Made by a program: the position numbers and the translations under genes. This document shows, piece by piece, positions 29,960 through 43,171 of a stretch of DNA of 64,000 bases. Under the pieces are notes generated by a model, which searched no databases, was not told the origin of the DNA, and saw only the letters and a program-made list of their open reading frames with translations. How positions within the stretch are numbered: position 1 is the first letter of the stretch; each line of letters starts with the position of its first letter. Source of the DNA: Zizania palustris (taxonomy: Eukaryota; Streptophyta; Magnoliopsida; Poales; Poaceae); contig JAAALK010000082.1 of NCBI GenBank assembly GCA_019279435.1, forward strand, positions 21,977,116 to 22,041,115, in the 5' to 3' direction.

Positions 29960-32900
29960 ATGTCGACGGGAGGGATCGCACGTGGACGCCTCGCGGAGGA
30001 GCGCAAGGCCTGGCGCAAGAACCACCCCATGTATGTATCGTCCGTCCCGCCCCCTTCTCTCCGCTGTTATCGTCGTCGCCGGTGATTCGTGTTCTGACCT
30101 GCCTTGCTTCTGATTAGGGATTCGTGGCGAAGCCGGAGGCGATGACGGACGGGTCGTCGAACCTCATGGTCTGGCACTGCACCATCCCCGGCAAGCAGGG
30201 GGTAAGTAACTGAAGCGCCACCGGCGACCCCTCTTCGTGTTCGATCTGTTAGGGTTCGCTCCGCAAGCTGGCGTTATCCGTTTGGTTAGTGATACGCTCA
30301 CGCAATCGTTTTCTTCCTGTGCGGGGGGATTTTTTTTAACGTCCTGGGGGGATTTAGGTTTGTGCCACTGTTCTGATTGTAGATTAGTAGATTTAGATTG
30401 GATTGGTATGTGAACTATAATCCCTACGATCAGATGGAGAATTAGAATTACTTATATTTATCAGAATTATCCAATTGTTGGGCTGGAGGGGTTACTGATG
30501 GATTATTGGTCGTCAGTGGGAATCTGCTTGAGCGTTATAGATCTTATTAATAATTTTAGTTTTATCGACAAGTATACATTTTACGTTATAGGGGTAGGAC
30601 TTAGTCACTTGGTTTTATTTTCTTCGTAGATTGTGAGTTAATACACGATGTGTAACATGAGTGCTCTTTGATGGCATCTCAAAAAATTGTTGATGAATTT
30701 GAAGGCTTTTTGTTCTAGTTATAATGGCTTGAACCTATTAAAATTTCTACTCTCTAGTAATGGAAGAGGTCGAATCCTCTCTTTTTGCATGAGTGGTCTT
30801 CAGCCATTCTAGGTTTTGCACAGCAAAGCTTTTTTCCATGATTAGAGATTAAGCAGATTTTTTCATATGCTTTGCTTTGCCATGTGGTAGCTCATCTGCT
30901 ATATGAAAACTATGTGGAGTGTACATAAAAGGACGTATTTCTTTTCATGAATCTCAGTGCAATTGCATAGCCAGGCACAATTATTGAATTAACAGGGTAA
31001 TGAGCTAAAAGGTGTTGGGTTTAGTTTCTGAAGGATGGATTTTAGTCAACATCACCGGGAGTAAAAAACATTTTATCTTGCAGCTGAGGGATTCCTCCTA
31101 ATCTTTTGCATTAGTTTTGCTGAGCATACTGCTCCTTAACTTTCTACAGCTATGCACCAATATCTCTCTTGTTCACAACCAACATAATACACCTACTAAT
31201 TGTCCTTGGTAATACATTATAGTCATATACATATTGCATGTCCACTATGTTGGTACATATGGATGAAAATGGACCCGATATCAGTGATATCATCATAACC
31301 TTTTTCATATTTTTTCGGATTTGGATTTGGATTTAGATACTCTTGATACGGAAACGGATATTATCGGATACGAATATCGAGTGTGATACGTATCAGATAC
31401 GAATATGGTTACATATATTTATCGGAACAAAGTAAAGATAAAACATGCATATATTACAACTATATAGTCAACAAATACTAAATCAACATGTTGGCACTTT
31501 ATTATCATGTGCTGCTATTTAAGTTTGTACAATTGGCACCATGGCAAGAGGCCTATCATTTGCCTTGTCATTTGCGAAGAGCAGCAGCTTCTGCTGTACT
31601 TTCTTGAGGTGTTCATGAATAATGAATGTAGTGCAGATCATGAACCAGGACTTGCACACCAGCCTGCAGCACGCAAGGGTGCGGGTCGGCAGCCTGTGGA
31701 AGATCTCTGTGAACGCATTTGTCACATGCCACACAAGAAGGGGCTTGCAGTCAAACCCGCAGCCCAATCAGGCCTATGAACAGTACCGTGGACTGTTCAC
31801 GCGAACAGTACCGCAGGTACTGTTGTTAGGACCGGCATCACCTATGGGAGGCGCCGGCCCTAGAAGAGTCCAAAGGACTAACTACTAGTAGTTATCTATT
31901 TTCAGTTATTCAGATTAGAGATTAGATTCTATTTCAGTTATTCAGATTAGAGATTAGATTCTATTTCAGTTATTCAGATTAGAGATTAGATTTTATTTCA
32001 GTTATTCAGATTAGAGATAAGACTGTATTAAGCCTATAAATACCCCTTAAGAGCTATGGAATAAATCATACCTGAGCAATCTATTAGTTGCCAGGGTTTC
32101 TCCCAATCCTCCTTGCCCAAAACCTTCCTGCGCACAGCCTTGGTCGGTGCCCTGGCGGCCGGCCCTCCCCCTAATCACCCGTACAATCTACGCCCAAGGA
32201 AGCCAAGCCCTATCAATCTGGTATCAGAGATGCCAGGATCTGAAGATGACGACCTGTCCCGCACGACGACATCATCGACGACCACAGAAATTTCAGAGCC
32301 GATTGCCAAGGTGCTGAACAAGTTGGTGCACTCGGTGGCCCGCATTCAGGCTTACTTGGCGGCTCGGGACGACCAATTCTCCTTCGGCAACGCAGGGACA
32401 AGCTCGACGGCGCAAGGGTAGTCCCTTCCGCCGAGTATCCCTTCCGCCGAGTATCACCTCCATGCCGCCGCCCATGTCCACGGTGGTCTCCAGTTCCGCG
32501 CCTCCGCCCATCCATCATATCAACTTCCCACACTCCCCATCACCGATTCCGGCCATGGGACAGCATGTCGCAGGTCTGCCCATGGGCGGCATTCCGGGCC
32601 TTCGACAGGACGTGACACCCCTTTTTTCCGGGCAGCAGCAATACAATGAAGCCGCGCCAACCGTCGGCGTACCTCGCTTCTACAAGCTCGACTTCGCCAC
32701 ATACAATGGATCAGAGGACCCCCCTCACGTGGCTAAATCATTGCGAGCAGTTTTTCCGCGGGCAACGCACCCTTGCATCGGATAGGGTGTGGCTCGTATC
32801 ATATCACCTAATCGGCGCGGCTCAGACATGGTATTATGCATTTATGCCTTAGAACAAGACGAGGGGATGCCCATCTGGGAACGATTCAAGGAATTATGTC

Positions 32901-35900
32901 ACCTGCACTTCGGGCCTCCTGTGCGCATTAACAAATTGGCAGAGCTCGCACGTTTACCCTTCCTTTCCACAGTGCAGGAATATTCAGAACGCTTCAATGC
33001 CCTCCTATGTCACGCACGCGAGCTATCCCCATCATAGAAAGCAGATTTGTTTGTGGGTGGACTTCTCGATCAGAGTTGATGTCAAGCTCCGACAACCACA
33101 CGACCATTAGATGGCTATGCATTGGGCACATGCATATGAGCGCCGAGCAGAGGCCACCGCGGCGGCATCAGGACAACACAACACTCGTCCCCCCAGCGGC
33201 CAACGCCGACGCCGCCCAAGCCGACGACTACCCCCCAGCTGACGCCCGGAGCAGCAGCACCGGTGGCTCCGGCCTCGGCAGCCCCGGTCATTCCTGGGCC
33301 AAACCGGGCGTTCCGTCGGTTGTCTCCTCAGGAGTTGGCCGATCGTCATCGCTAAGGACTCTGCTACAACTGTGATGAGCCCTACGTCCGCGACCATAAG
33401 TGCCAGCGGCTGTTCTATCTAGAGGTCTCCGACTACGACAACGAGGGCGCCATGGAGAAGGCACTTGACATGGCAGCAGAAGAGTCCACCAACCAGTCGA
33501 TGGTATCATTACATGCCATCGCAGGCATTCAGACAGAGGACACAATGCATCTCGACATCGACATCGATGGCCATCGCCTCACCGCCCTCCTCGACTCAGG
33601 TTCCACTCAATTTTATCAATGTAGGGATCCTTAAGCTGCTATGAGTGGCCACATCAGACCACCCCATGATGCGCGTGGTTGTGGCCAACGGTGACCGTGT
33701 ACCCTACAAAGGGGTGACTCATGGGATAAACATCCGCATCCACGATGAAGACTTTGTCATTAGTTGCCTCAGTATCGATCTCGGGGGATTCGATGTCGTT
33801 CTCGGCGTAAAGTTCTTGCGTACACTTGGACCCATCCTTTGGGATTTCGAGAACCTATCCATGGCGTTTTGGCGCGGGACACGACGGAGCCAATGGAAGG
33901 GTCTAGGGTTGCCCGACATCGACAATCAGCGATCTGCCCTGCACATGGCGACGACGACACCCGATCATCCCCTAGTAGATCGTCTACTACAGTAGTATGT
34001 GGGGGTGTTCGAGGAGCCTCGAGGGCTACCCCTGGCTCGACCTTATGACCACCGCACCCATCTCTTGCCAGGAACAGCTCCAGTGGCGGTCCGACCGTAC
34101 CGGTACCCCCAACTCCAGAAGGACGAGCTCGAGCGACAGTGCGCCACCATGCTCGCCCAGGGGATTATTCGGCCAAGCACATCACCATTTTTGGCGCCAG
34201 TGCTCCTGGTGCGAAAAGCCGATAACTCCTGGAGGTTCTGCATCGACTATCGCATGCTTAACGAGAAGACTTCTAAAGACAAATTCCCGATCCCGGTGGT
34301 GGACGAGCTCCTAGATGAGCTCCATGGCGCACGATTCTTCACCAAGCTCGACCTCCGCTCAGGATATCATCAGGTGCGCATGCACCCAAGTGACATAGAG
34401 AAGACGACGTTCCGCACTCACCATGGCCACTTTGAGTTCCTCGTCATGCCATTCGGTCTATCCAACACCCCAACCATATTCTAGGCCTTGATGAACGATG
34501 CACTTCGTAGTTTTCTGCGCAGGTTCGTCCTAGTATTTTTTGACAACATTCTGATCTACAGTTCATCGTGGTTAGAGCACTTGCAGCATGTACGTCTGGT
34601 CCTCGGAGCCTTACATGAACATAACCTCCACCTCAAGCAGTCAAAGTGCTCCTTCGGGGTACTCTTGGTCACCTACCTCGGCCACATCATCACCGCCAAT
34701 GGAGTCGCGATGGATAGTGACCAGGTGGACGCCATCACAACATCGCCGACCCCATGCTCAGCTCGGGGACTACGCAGATTCTTGGGCCTCGCCGGCTACT
34801 ATCGGAAATTCATCCGCGACTTCGGCACGATCACAACACCCCTCACGCGACTACTACGGAAGGACTCATTCACATGGTCCAACGAGGCGACCTCCGCGTT
34901 TCAGGCACTACAGCGTACCCTCTCCACCGGCCCGGTTCTTCAGATGCCGATCTTCGACAAGCCCTTCATAGTAGATTGTGACACATCAGGTGCGGGATTT
35001 GGTGCCGTATTCCACCAGGATACAGGGCCGATCGCCTTCTTCAGTCGGCCGTTCGCCGCACGACATGCCAAGCTAGTGGCCTATGAGCGCGAGCTCATCG
35101 GCCTAGTACAGGCGGTTCGGCACTGGAGGCCATATCTGTGGGGCCAGCGTTTCAACGTTCGCACGGATCACTACAGCCTCAAGTTCCTTCTCGACCAGTG
35201 CCTGTCTACAGTACCACAACATCAGTGGATCAACAAGCTTTTCGGCTTTGACTTCACAGTGGAGTATCGTCCAGGCCGCATGAATACAGTGGCTGATGCC
35301 CTCTCCCACCGCGACTCCAACACGGCCGAACTGCTTGCCCTTTCAGGTCCCTCCTTCCAGCTGATTGATGAAATCCGAGAGGCCACCATGATAGATGAGG
35401 TAGCCCGCGAACTCCTCCGACAACTCCAGGAGGGCGAGTTGGGGGAACCATGGCGATGGGCCAAGGGACTCTTGCTCCACGGCTCACGTATCTTCGTACC
35501 AGCACATCAGGATTTGCGCCAACGCATCTTGTCCCTGGTGCACTCCGTCGGCCACGAGGGCATTCAGAAGACGTTGCAGTGACTTAGGGGAGACTTCTTC
35601 ATCCCAGGCGATCGTACGTTGGTGCGTGACTGGGTGTGCGCCTATCACACTTTCCAGTGCAACAAGACCGAGACGCTACAGCCGGCCGGCCTGCTACAGC
35701 CACTAGAGGTGCCATCCCAGGGCTGGTCAGACTTATCGATGGACTTTATTGAAGGACTGCCCAAGGTGCATGGGAAGTCAGTAATCCTCACCATCGTCGA
35801 TCGCTTCTTCAAGTATGCACACTTCATCGCCCTCAGCCACCCCTACTTCGCCACATCCGTCGCCAGAGCATTCTTCAAAGGGGTGGTTCGGCTACATGGG

Positions 35901-38900
35901 TTCCCCTCCTCCATCGTCAGCGATAGGGACCTGGTTTTCACGAGCAACGTGTGGTGCGACCTTTTCAAGATGGCAGGGGTGTCCCTCTGCATGAGCACAA
36001 CTTTTCACCCATAGACGGACGGCCAGTCCGAAGTCGTCAACAAGGTAATCGCCATGTATTTACGATGCACAACAGGAGATCGACCACGAGCTTAGGTGGA
36101 CTGGCTACCATGGGTGGAAGATTGCAACATGTCCTTCCACACCGCCTTGCGAGCGACTCCATTTCAGGTGGTCTACGACTGGCCCCCGCCACCTCTACTA
36201 CCGCACAAAGAAGGTATCATACGCACGGAGACGGTGGATGAGCTACAACGCGCGTGTGATGACTTCTTGGCAAAAGTCTGTGAGCGCCTTCTTTAAGCAC
36301 AACAGTTGTCAAAACGCTACTACGACGACCATCATCGCGACTTGGAGTTTGAAGTGGGAGACTAGGTCTGGTTGCGCCTCCTCCATCGAACAACCCAGTC
36401 AATCGAGCCTCGGGCGAAAGGAAAGCTTGGCCCACGCTACACAGGGCCATTCCAGGTCCTAGAGCGCATCGGAAAAGTGGCCTACCGTCTTTAGCTACCA
36501 GAGGGCGCCCACCTCAATGATGTCTTCCACGTCGGCCTGTTGAAGCCCCACCGCGGTGATCCTCCAACAGCAACACCAGCACTACCTCCAACATTGGACG
36601 GTCGCATTCTACACTCACCAGAATGTGTGCTACGTGCACAGTTACGCCGAGACATATGGCATGTGCTTGTTCAGTGGCAAGGAATGGCGGTCTTCGACGC
36701 GACGTGGGAACAACTCCAGGATTTCAAAGAGGCCTACCCTGAAGTTCAGCTCGAGGACGAGCTGTTTGAAGAGGCGGAGAGAGATGTTAGGACCGATATC
36801 ACCTATGGGAGACGCCAACCCTAGAAAAGGGACTAACTACTAGTAGTTATCTATTTTCAGTTATTCAGATTAGAGATTAGATTCTATTTCAGTTATTCAG
36901 ATTAGAGATTAGATTCTATTTCAGTTATTCAGATTAGAGATAAGACTGTATTAGGCCTATAAATACCCCTTAAGGGCTATGGAATAAATCAGACCTGAGC
37001 AATCTATTAGTTGCCAGGTTTCTCCCAATCCTCCTTGCCCAAAACCTTCCTGCGCACAGCCCTGGTCAGTGCCCTGGTGGCCGGCCCTCCCCTAATCACC
37101 CATACAATCTATGCCTAAGGAAGCCAAGCCCTATCAACTGTTCACGTGAGCATTACTATGTGGTACTGTAGCAGATTAATAATTAGAGATTAGATTAGGT
37201 TAAGAGTCCAATTAGGTTAAGATTTCAATTCAGTTAGGATTGAGTTGTTAGATTAAATGAGTCCTAGTAGATTAAGGTTGTTAGAATCAGGTTAAGGTTG
37301 TTAGATTAGATCAACCCTATGCTTATATAAACAGGAGTGATGCACTAGAGGAAATCATTGAGTGTTTACAAAAGGTTTTGCCTCTCTGTATTGTATCCCT
37401 ACCTCGATGGTGTGACGTGGAGCGTACGCTCTATTGCGCCAATGAGGGTTAGGGCCTCGTTCAATTCTTCATCAATTATCAATTCAACACAATGTTTAGC
37501 TATCTTCCTCGTTCATTGATCTGACCCGTAACAACTTGGTATCAGACTGCTTAGGTTTGACTTCCGCTATGAACGTGCAATCAGGTGTCGGGACAGGGGT
37601 GGAGCAGCAAATCTCAATAGGCGGTGATGGCGCCGTTGTCACGCGTACGGGTGGCGGTCCCCGAGTTGTTGGTCGTCGGATCACACATATCTAGATTAGG
37701 CCGTGAAATCACCTTAACTTTTCAAGCAGATTCAGCACGGGCGCGACCGACACTAGCACCTCGACCGGTGCCGATCATGCCGAGATGAAGGCTGACGAGA
37801 AGGTGCAGACCCTACTCGTTGAGGTGCTAAGGCGTTGTGACTCCATTCTGGATGCCTTGGGCGGCACTAGAGGCGGTGGCAGTGGCGGCAGCGTCGTTCT
37901 AGGCGTCAGTGGTGGCATCAACACCGTCGGCACAGGCAGTGACGTAGCACGGGACAACGTTGCCAGCGTCGTGCTGCACGGAGGCGCGAATGTCATCCTG
38001 GCATTAGACGCCGCGAGTGGCATACTCATAAGCACGGGTGTTGTCATAACCCGCCAAGACACGCTTGGCAATGTCCTCACGATAGTTCACGACAGCATCC
38101 CAAGCAGTGGAGGCAAGGTCGTTCTGCTTAGGGATAGAGGCTTTGAATGGCCTGTTGGCAACGCGGTGGGCACGCACAACTTGGGTACATGCGTGAGTGG
38201 TAGTTTGGTTTGGCGACGGGCGAAGATTGCGGAGTAGGCATTGGCGTCGTTACAATCAAAATATTCGGGACCAAGATGGCTGCTCAAAGCCAGCAGGAAC
38301 CGACCTGATGTGGAGACCCGACCCCACAAGATGGACCCATCACGCACCAAAGCTCCTAGGTGGGTCCCACAATCCCAGCTCCCCACTATCGCACCACTCT
38401 AGTGCCTGGATTGGATCAACGTCTGGCGGTGGGCTCAATCCTCAACACTAGGACCCTAGGCGATTGCAACAGAGGCAAACACATAGCTACGGATGACAAC
38501 CTCAGTGGGGGCGGCCTCGGCTACGACGCATCTTCCCTCGGTGGAGACGGCCTTGGCGAGAGAAGCTCGTGTGGCCTAGGTCGGGAGGGCCTCGGTGGTA
38601 GATCGGGTGTCCTACAACAACTCAGTGGAGACGGCGATGTAGTCGGCTTCCGTGGTTGGCGAGGGCCCGAGAGGGTGTGGAGGCGGTGTCCTTGACACAA
38701 TTGGCGGCATGGGCGCAAGCGGCGCAGACACCAGCGATGTGGACAGTCGAGCACATGCGGCAGCGGCGGCCTAGCCGCGAGCGGTTGGAACACGACGGTG
38801 GAGATGAGGTCCTCAAGGGCGTGAGCGTGTAGGAGGGCGTTCAAGGCACGATGGATTTCGGCGGTGGCCAGGGCCATCTCGGCAATGGCGCAGGCAGCCT

Positions 38901-41900
38901 TGGCAGGGCCAGGTCAGGTGGCCGTAGGGGCACTCTTGACGGCTTGGTCGGTGACATCAACAGAGCCGCGGAGGCCAGCATTACTTCCCTGACCGTGCAA
39001 TTCGATGAGTGGTTGGGCTTGGCCAACGGCGGCTTGCGGAACTTTGACGATGATGGTAGGACCGACAAAGTTGGGGGGGTCTGCCCCAGCATGTCCGAGT
39101 GGCATCCTTGCGCGCACGGAAGGCGGCTTGGCTGGTGGTTGGCGGCACCGACGACCCAGCTCGAGGATGATCTAGTTTTCAAGGGGGGAAGAGATGTCAT
39201 GCGCCACGCAAGAAGGGGCCTGTAGGCCAACCCGCAGCCTAATCAGGCCCATGAGCAGTACCACAGGTATTGTTCACGTGAATAGTACCATGTGGTACTG
39301 TAGCAAATTAATAATTAGAGATTAGATTAGGTTAAGAGTCCAATTAGGTTAAGATTCCAATTTAGTTAGGATTGAGTTAGATTAAATGAGTCCTAGTAGA
39401 TTAAGGTTGTTAGATTATTAGATTAGATTAGCCCTGTGCTTATATAAACAGGGGTGATGCACTAGAGGAAATCATCGAGTGTTTACAAAAGGTTTTGCCT
39501 CTTTATTGTATCCCTGCCTTGGCCGTGCAACGTGGAGCGTACGCTCTATCGCATCGACGAGGGTTAGGGCCTCAGTCATTTCTTCATCAATTATCAATTT
39601 AGCACAATGTTTAGCTATCTTCCCCATCCATGGATCCCGACCCGTGACAACATTCTTGCAGAGAACCTACGCATTCTCCTCTACCGCCCTTGCCTTCTTC
39701 CCTCCCATCAAGCCTCCCTGTTCTTGCATCCACCAGACAATCACAACAACATTTCAGCACAAATGAAATGCCTCCAAAAGTCCAAACTGCAAGAACCTCC
39801 ACTCAATTCACCTTCCAAACCTCTCATCCACCCCGCCAAGAGCGCACATCGTCGCAGGCATCAGCCTAGCTCTTGAATCCAACAATAAAAAGCACACAAT
39901 TTGAGCACATACGAAACAAGAAATCAACAAATCCACGCAAGCGTCAGGAAAGGGAGCTTTGGGGGCGGTGCGGCCATCGGGGGTGGCTGGGCAGCATCTG
40001 AAAAGGGAGCTCCAGGGTGGGATGCCCAGCTTGGGCAGCGGATAGGGCGGTGGCAATGTCTAGGAGTCTGGGATGGGCGGTAGCGTTATGGACTTGATCG
40101 AGGGAATTGGATGAGAGCAAGTAGTGCAATTTCCTTGCATGCACCGTAAAGCATATCTAACGGTTAGAAATATCTGGACCGAATGGGCCTTTAATTTCGC
40201 ATAATCTGAATAGGACTTATACAGATTATTTGAATTTGTATTCATATCTATCGGATACTAGTGATGTCATATCCGTTTCCGTATCCAGAAAAAATCTAAA
40301 TCTGAATTCGTATCCAAAACAAAAAAAATCTGAATTCGAAATCATTTTTTCCAAATTTGGACAGAAACTATCCTGATCACTTTCATCTCTATTGGCACAT
40401 TGACATATTTATGTACAGTGTAAGTTGTCACCATCCGAGATAACACATCAGTTGGTAGGGACTAATCGTCCCAAATTGTATTTAAAAAAGGTAGCTGGTC
40501 GAGGGTCTGGACCTCTCCATCGCGGCGGAGCCGTTACGGTGACGCGGCGAAGAAGCAGGGATACAAGAAGGCAATAGCCAAACTGAACTACTCGACACTT
40601 AGACTCCTATTGAGGTCCTATTTATATAGACACAAAACTTGATCTAATCTGCTAAAACCAACTTGATCTAATCCAACTTGATCTAATCTACTAAAATAGA
40701 AATATAACTAATCTGATTTGGCAGAAGCCCTGGTCGGTAGGGGCCTGTTGGGCCTTCTGCTCCTACCTGTGACACTTCTCCCCCCTAAAAACGCAGCTCA
40801 TCCTCGAGCTGCCGAGTCGTCGTCCCCGTTGTCGCCCACCACTTCGATGATGAAGATATGCTTGCACTGCGACTTGTGGCCGCTTGTAAATAACTCATCG
40901 CAATGGAAACACTTGCCCTCCTGATGATGTTGATCAATTTCTATCGGCGAGAGGCGCATGGTTCTAGACGACGACCTGTTGGCCGAAGCCGATGAGGATG
41001 CAGTGAGCCCCCATGAGGCTAGTTCTGATGCCGATGGTGTTGCTGGTTAGACAGATGAGCGGCTTGGGGTGCGGGGTGGTGGCGATTGTCCGGTGTTCTG
41101 GAACGCGTTGCGCTGTTCGTAGGCCCTAGTGAAGACGATGGCATCGTCCAACGATGAGGGCTACTAGAGAGCGACGTCGGTGCGGAGGGGGTCGCCCAAC
41201 CTAGTGATGAAAAGTTGGATCTGTTGAGCCTCTGTCAGTGAAACATCATGGCAGGAGAGGGCGATGAAGCGTTTGTAGAAATCATCGACAGTTCCTGTTC
41301 GTCGCAACATTGCTAACTCTCTAAGGGGACTATCTGTGAGGGGTGGCTTGAAGCGGGCATTCACCAATTGGACAAACTGTTGCCATATTGGGCGCCCACG
41401 ATTGAGCTCCATGCAGTGGAACCACAATTGGGCGTCGTCGAGGAGGTAGAACGCTGGAAACGCCACCCGTTGATGCTCCGGAGTTCGACGAACGTGGAAG
41501 TACCGCTCACACCAGTTGAGCCAAGGAAGTGGGTCGTTGGTGTCGTCGAACTTGGGAAACTCAAATTTGTGGGCGGTTGGTAGCAGTTCCCCTTCTTTGT
41601 CAACGTCGTCGTCAGTGCCCATGCGGCGATGTTGACGCCCTCCCTCGATGTGTGGGGGCGGGTCAGTGTCATCGTCATTTCTTGTGCGGTGCTGATGGTG
41701 GTGGGTCAACATCATCATCATCCGGACGGCGATGTTGGGGTCAACCACTAGTTTGGACCCATGGCGGCAGATCCCCTTGTCGGTCGGTGTGCACCCGCGG
41801 GGGTGGATCCCCCTGATCAGTGGCGGCTGGAAGTGGGAGCCGGTTGTTGAGGGCTTCCAGAGCCGTGACCTGATCTTCAAGCATCTGGATCGGCTGCAAC

Positions 41901-42909
41901 TTCCCTTTAATGGCATCTAGGCGCCTTCCGAAGGCATCTAGACACTCCGTCAGGGCGTCTGCAACGCCGATTCCTGACCTAGTGATGGATGGAGAGCTCA
42001 TGGCAGTGGATGGCGAACCTGGATCATCAGATACCAAGTTGTCACTGATCAGGATAACACACCGGTTGGTAGGGACTAATCGTCTCAAACTGTATTTGAA
42101 AGAGGTAGCTGGTCGAGGGCCTGGACCTCTTCGTCGTGGCGGCGCGTTGCGGTGACACGGCGAAGAGGCAGGGATATAAGAAGGCAATAGCCAAATTGAA
42201 CTACTCAACATCTACACTACTATTGAGGTCCTTTTTATATAGACACAAGACCTGACCCTTGATCTAATCTGTTAAAACCAACTTGATTTAATCCAACTTG
42301 ATCTAATCTGCTTATTTGATCTAATCTTCTAAAACAGAAATATAACTAATCTGATTTGGCAGAAACCCGTGACAGTAAGTTTTTTACTCTTACCTGAGCA
42401 TGTGACATTCGGATCAGTGTTGTTTTAAGTTTGTTCTCCTTGTTTTGTTTCAGCCAGAGTTCATAATTACTAATGTAATTTTTGTTCATTATTATTAAGG
42501 GGTGGATTTTAACTGCTATATTACTACATTTATGCAGACTGATTGGGAAGGTGGGTACTACCCTCTTACTCTTCATTTCAGTGAGGACTATCCTAGCAAG
42601 CCTCCCAAGTGCAAGTTCCCACCAGGCTTTTTCCACCCAAATGTCTATCCTTCAGGAACAGTGTGCCTTTCTATTCTTAATGAGGACAGCGTAAGCCTGC
42701 AAGCTTTTTCTTTGGTTATATTTAGTTCCATATAATACAGTTGTAGTTGCATGTTCTCAGGGCTGGAGACCTGCTATCACTGTAAAGCAGATTCTTGTTG
42801 GAATACAGGACTTGCTTGATCAGCCAAATCCTGCTGATCCTGCACAGACTGATGGTTATCACATTTTTATCCAGGTCGGGAAGAAAAATTCAATGAGGTT
42901 CTGCAGTTC

Positions 42910-42971
<62 letters not shown>

Positions 42972-43139
42972 AATGCTATTCTACACCACGGGTGTAGAAT
43001 GCTATTCTACACCACGGGTGTAGAATGCTATTCTACACCGACGTGGAATGGAGAGGTTGGGATTGGGTGGGGGGTGGGCACGATTGGGATGATCGGTGTA
43101 GAATAGCATTTACACCCATAGTGTAGAATAGCGTTCCCG

Positions 43140-43171
<32 letters not shown>

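Larger units (their letters stand above)
31720..39649 (+). mobile_element. Non-autonomous LTR retrotransposon inserted in the hAT element
   Basis: LTR start TGTCACATGCCACACAAG (31720) pairs with TGTCATGCGCCACGCAAG (39195), and the ends are ..CCCGTAACA (37533) and ..CCCGTGACA (39649). The left LTR is 31720-31823 plus 37142-37533, interrupted by the chromovirus. The right LTR is 39195-39649 (455 bp), with the PPT AGGGGGGAAGAGA just before it (39182-39194). A PBS-like TGGTATCAGAC is at 37537. The target duplication is GCATT/ACATT (4 of 5). The internal region, 37534-39194, is only about 1.66 kb and encodes no recognisable gag or pol. Its open frames (for example 37785-38237, gly/val-rich) are not recognisable proteins. 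Confidence 0.75.
31258..40391. mobile_element. hAT-type DNA transposon with captured gene fragment, interrupted by LTR elements
   Basis: The left end (TATGGATGAAAATGGACCCG) and the reverse complement of the right end (TAGAGATGAAAGTGATCAGG) form hAT-like terminal inverted repeats of the Ac/Ds type (compare C/TAGGGATGAAA). They are flanked by TTGGTACA (31250-31257) and TTGGCACA (40392-40399), 7 of 8 matching. Subterminal regions on both sides carry GGATACGGAAACGGATA-type words in inverted orientation. Without the LTR element at 31720-39649 the hAT would be about 1.2 kb. It has no transposase, so it is non-autonomous. It carries an F-box-like fragment on the minus strand. It lies in SCE1 intron 2. 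Confidence 0.7.

Noticed and set aside
34043..34243. Minus-strand ORFs across the chromovirus and Tat pol genes
   Set aside because: They are shadows of the conserved RT and RNase H frames.
37785..38237. 150-codon Gly/Val-rich ORF in the non-autonomous LTR element
   Set aside because: There is no gag or pol signature, and the opposite strand is equally open. I leave it as unassigned internal sequence.
42812..42997. ORF with a run of Tyr-Ile repeats
   Set aside because: It is exon 4 of SCE1 reading through its splice donor into the (TA)n microsatellite.
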